Assembly (NCBI GenBank): GCA_025061865.1
Contig: JANXAA010000002.1
Location: 1-24,669 of the forward strand
Reading direction: 5' to 3'
DNA: 24,669 bases
Origin: Acidobacteriota bacterium
GTDB lineage: Bacteria > Acidobacteriota > HRBIN11
Shown here: one piece after another, positions 22,618 to 24,669 of the stretch
Layout: every line of letters begins with the position of its first letter
Position numbering within the stretch: the first letter of the stretch is position 1
The notes under the pieces: generated by a model
The model's database searches: none
Told to the model about the DNA's origin: nothing
What the model saw: the letters and a program-made list of their open reading frames with translations, nothing else
Made by a program: the position numbers and the translations under genes

Positions 22618-22659
22618 TTCTCCCAAGGGCCTAACGCCCCAGACCCGACACCGGATGCC
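22618..22659 (-). repeat. Six GG-initial heptads in register
   Basis: Minus-strand reading from 22659: GGCATCC, GGTGTCG, GGTCTGG, GGCGTTA, GGCCCTT, GGGAGAA, with no slippage. The remainder of the 352-bp gap (22447-22798) holds a GGGGCCGGCCCC palindrome (22553-22564) and a repeated CCGATCTT (22658-22678 region). No gene is seen in it. Confidence 0.65.
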
Positions 22660-22739
22660 GATCTTATTTTAGGTCGGGGACCGATCTTTTCCATCCGTCA
22701 AGTAACGGGTCACCGACACAAAACGCTCTGCTTCGACAC

Positions 22740-22768
22740 TGGACCAATGGCCCCCCATGAGATAAAAT
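22740..22768 (+). promoter_or_regulatory. Candidate promoter of the DUF4388-TPR/tatD unit
   Basis: TGGACC (22740-22745, 4/6) and TAAAAT (22763-22768, 5/6) are spaced by 17 bp. The start would be near 22775, leaving a leader of about 24 nt. Confidence 0.45.
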
Positions 22769-22770
22769 GA

Positions 22771-22796
22771 AGAAGACCCTCGACGGCAGGTCTTCT
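22771..22796 (+). promoter_or_regulatory. Inverted repeat abutting the DUF4388-TPR start codon
   Basis: AGAAGACC (22771-22778) and GGTCTTCT (22789-22796) form a perfect 8-bp stem with a 10-nt loop, ending 2 nt before the ATG at 22799. The only Shine-Dalgarno-like bases (GGCAGG) lie in the loop and 3' arm. Confidence 0.55.
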
Positions 22797-22798
22797 CG

Positions 22799-24193
22799 AT
22801 GTGGCCACCCCGAGACGACTTGGGCTTTTTCATCCGGGCTCTGGTTCAACAGAAGTGTTCCGGTATCATCCGCCGGGGGCGGTCGCCCGTCCGACGGAGC
22901 TTGTATTTTCATGAAGGCCGCTTGGTCTTTGCCCATTCGAACGTGAAACGGGAGAAATTGGGCTTCCTTCTCATCCAACAGGGCATCCTCGCCTCGGAGG
23001 CAGAGCTTCAATCCATCTTGCAGGCTAAGGGCACCGAACGTTTAGGCCACTACCTGGTCCAGCAAGGTATGCTCATCCAGCAAGACCTGCAGCGTCTCCT
23101 GGAACTCCAGGTCCGGACGATCTTCACGGCCTGTTTTTACGACGATGCCCCCTTTGGGTGGGAAGAACGGCCCCAGCCCGTCCTACCGGACCTCATCGTG
23201 CCGGTCGACCTGGGCGCCCTGGTCGAGGAAGTCGTCCTCAACGACCCGCGCCCCGAAGCATATCTGAGACGCCTGCCAGAGACCTCTTGGTGGATTACTC
23301 AGAGCGACCAAGCGGTCTTTCGACGGGCATTCTTCCACGTCGAAGACCAGCTCTTGCGGAGTCAGGTCATCCACCCTCGGCGAGTCCAGGAGCTCCTCCA
23401 CCAGGGTGGTCTTCCGCCCCAGGAATCGGCACGGCGCTTGTACCTGGGCCTTCTATTTGGATACTTGATGGCCCATCCTCCCGAGCGGTACGAGAGGGTG
23501 GCCCCCCAGTTGTGGTCAGCCGGCAGTGAGTACCTGAACCCCCTGCCACCCGATTGGGAGGTCCTGGCCGACCGGTCGGCCGACGTGACGACCTGGGAAC
23601 TCTTTGCCCTGCCGCCGGACTCGCCCTGGGAACGGGTCCAGGAACGCTACGAGCAGTTCCGGGACTGGCTCTTGCCTATCCGGTACCGGAAGGACCTGAG
23701 TCCTGAGAAACAGGCGAAAATCGAACGCCTCATCCAGCGAGTCGAGAACGCCTATCGGGAAATTCGTCGCTCCCTCGACATGCAGACGCCGGCCTTCGGG
23801 ATTCCCATCGGGGACCTATCCACGGAGACTTTGCTCCAGCGGGCGGAGACCTTCATCGAGCAGGGTCGCTTCGAGGAAGCCAACCATCTCCTGACGCAGT
23901 ATCGGACCGTCCTTGAAAAGAACGGCCGCTTTTATTACCTTATGGCCCTGGCTTTAGCTCATCAGGGAGAAACGCAACCGGAAGCGGAGGCCTACCTGCA
24001 GAAGGCCCTCGAGCTGGAACCCTTCAACTGGGATTATTGGGTCGAGTTGGCCGTGTTGTACAAAGATATGGGTCAGGTCCAGCGAGCTATCGAGACTCTC
24101 GAAAGGGTCTTACGGCAAGAACCCCAGCATTTCCGGGCTCAACAGCTCCTTCGGCTCTACCGGGCCTGGCACGAGGCACGCCATGATCGTTGA
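22799..24193 (+). CDS. DUF4388 (PATAN-like) protein with J-like segment and TPRs
   Basis: This is a 464-aa soluble protein. Residues 1-125 fit DUF4388: a KCSGIIRRG...RSLYFHEGRLVFAHSN core, then LGFLLIQQGILASEAELQSI and LGHYLVQQGMLIQQDLQRLL helices, as in many signalling and motility-associated proteins. Residues 125-250 form a helical extension. Residues 265-335 look like a degenerate J domain (ELFALPPDSPWERVQERYEQ to RVENAYREIRRSL) without the HPD tripeptide, so Hsp70 stimulation is unlikely. Residues 345-455 carry about three TPRs (AETFIEQGRFEEANHLL, MALALAHQGETQPEAEAYLQ, LAVLYKDMGQVQRAIETLER). It probably acts as a protein-interaction scaffold. The 11-bp overlap with the tatD-like gene suggests coupling. 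Confidence 0.85.
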   Translation: MWPPRDDLGFFIRALVQQKCSGIIRRGRSPVRRSLYFHEGRLVFAHSNVKREKLGFLLIQQGILASEAELQSILQAKGTERLGHYLVQQGMLIQQDLQRLLELQVRTIFTACFYDDAPFGWEERPQPVLPDLIVPVDLGALVEEVVLNDPRPEAYLRRLPETSWWITQSDQAVFRRAFFHVEDQLLRSQVIHPRRVQELLHQGGLPPQESARRLYLGLLFGYLMAHPPERYERVAPQLWSAGSEYLNPLPPDWEVLADRSADVTTWELFALPPDSPWERVQERYEQFRDWLLPIRYRKDLSPEKQAKIERLIQRVENAYREIRRSLDMQTPAFGIPIGDLSTETLLQRAETFIEQGRFEEANHLLTQYRTVLEKNGRFYYLMALALAHQGETQPEAEAYLQKALELEPFNWDYWVELAVLYKDMGQVQRAIETLERVLRQEPQHFRAQQLLRLYRAWHEARHDR

Positions 24194-24669
24194 CGGCCAT
24201 GCTCACCTGGAGGACTCCCGCTTCGACCCAGACCGTTCGGAAGTCTTGGGCCGAGCCTGGGAAAACCACGTCCGGGCGATCCTGACCGTCCACTGCGACC
24301 TGGAGCCTCGTCGGGCGCAACTCACGTTGGACCTCACCGAACGGTACCCCTTCGTGTGGGCAGCCTTCGGCCTTCATCCCCACGAGGCCCGCCGATGGGA
24401 CGAGACGGTAGCCCATCGACTGACGCGGTACTGGACTCATCCCCGCGTCGTGGCCATCGGGGAAACTGGCCTGGACTACCACTACATGTATAGCCCCCGG
24501 GAGGCGCAACGGACTGTCTTCGCCTGGCACATCGCCCAAGCCGTCGAGCGGGCCCTCCCCCTCGTGGTCAATACCCGAGAAGCCCATGGCGACACCTTAG
24601 CCCACTTACGCGAGGCCCCGATCGAACGGACGCCAGTCATCATTCTCTGCTATACGGGCTACGCCGAGA
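24183..24669 (+). CDS. TatD-family metal-dependent hydrolase (partial, C-terminus outside window)
   Basis: About 162 N-terminal residues of the TatD nuclease family (TIM-barrel, two-metal) are present. HxH is in VDGHAHLED, GLHPHEA follows, and the AIGETGLDYHYM glutamate motif lies near residue 96. Two later ligand positions differ from the norm: the usual P-x-x-x-H-x-R-x-A reads LPLVVNTREAH (Asn for His), and the usual L-H-C-F-T-G reads IILCYTG (Leu for His). The protein may therefore be a non-catalytic or altered paralogue. The ATG at 24183-24185 lies inside the end of the DUF4388 gene (11-bp overlap). The window ends before the last ligand Asp. Confidence 0.88.
   Translation, partial: MIVDGHAHLEDSRFDPDRSEVLGRAWENHVRAILTVHCDLEPRRAQLTLDLTERYPFVWAAFGLHPHEARRWDETVAHRLTRYWTHPRVVAIGETGLDYHYMYSPREAQRTVFAWHIAQAVERALPLVVNTREAHGDTLAHLREAPIERTPVIILCYTGYAE

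Overview
The window is a densely packed, high-GC bacterial chromosome segment from an aerobically respiring, probably Gram-negative bacterium. It carries a complex I operon, a complete Alternative Complex III (ACIII) operon, an RlpA-type lipoprotein, lipobox and Tat signals, and a Thermus-like 7Fe ferredoxin. The lineage cannot be fixed from the sequence alone; a thermophilic or Acidobacteriota-like uncultured bacterium would fit, but this is a guess.

Layout. Positions 1-1038 (minus strand) hold the start of a nuo operon, with nuoA directly followed by and overlapping nuoH, driven by a near-consensus promoter. Positions 1440-5230 (plus strand) hold a glycosyltransferase-2/methyltransferase fusion and a YfhO-type polytopic membrane protein, likely a lipid-linked sugar synthesis and transfer pair, ending in a hairpin terminator. 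Positions 5286-6481 (minus) hold an unrecognised 216-aa protein and an RlpA lipoprotein. Positions 6637-14155 (minus) hold the ACIII operon actABCDEF: pentaheme cytochrome, Mo-oxidoreductase-like/Fe-S protein, two NrfD-type quinol-site proteins, the DUF3341 protein and a monoheme cytochrome c. A small Cys-containing exported protein lies upstream, separated from actA by a rho-independent terminator.

Positions 15273-18774 (minus) encode a GAF-PAS-PAS-GAF-GAF-GGDEF-EAL signalling protein split in two by a perfect 13-bp tandem duplication inside the second PAS domain; the promoter upstream is excellent. Positions 19081-20676 (minus) hold a SycD-like TPR protein and a proline-rich protein whose C-terminus resembles type III secretion needle subunits. 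Positions 20914-22446 (minus) hold queA and a ferredoxin gene with a near-perfect promoter. Positions 22799 to the end (plus) hold a DUF4388/J-like/TPR protein overlapping a TatD-family gene that lacks two expected metal-ligand histidines and runs off the window.

The most unusual property is in the gaps between genes. Most are built from degenerate short-period arrays, 7-bp words (often beginning GG) or 8-bp words (GGCAG-like), arranged as facing inverted pairs around palindromic cores. Their orientation is consistent relative to the flanking genes, and in places the arrays run into the ends of the genes (actB 3' end, actA 5' end). This looks like an intergenic repeat system comparable in period to the heptameric STRR repeats of cyanobacteria but degenerate and mirror-paired.
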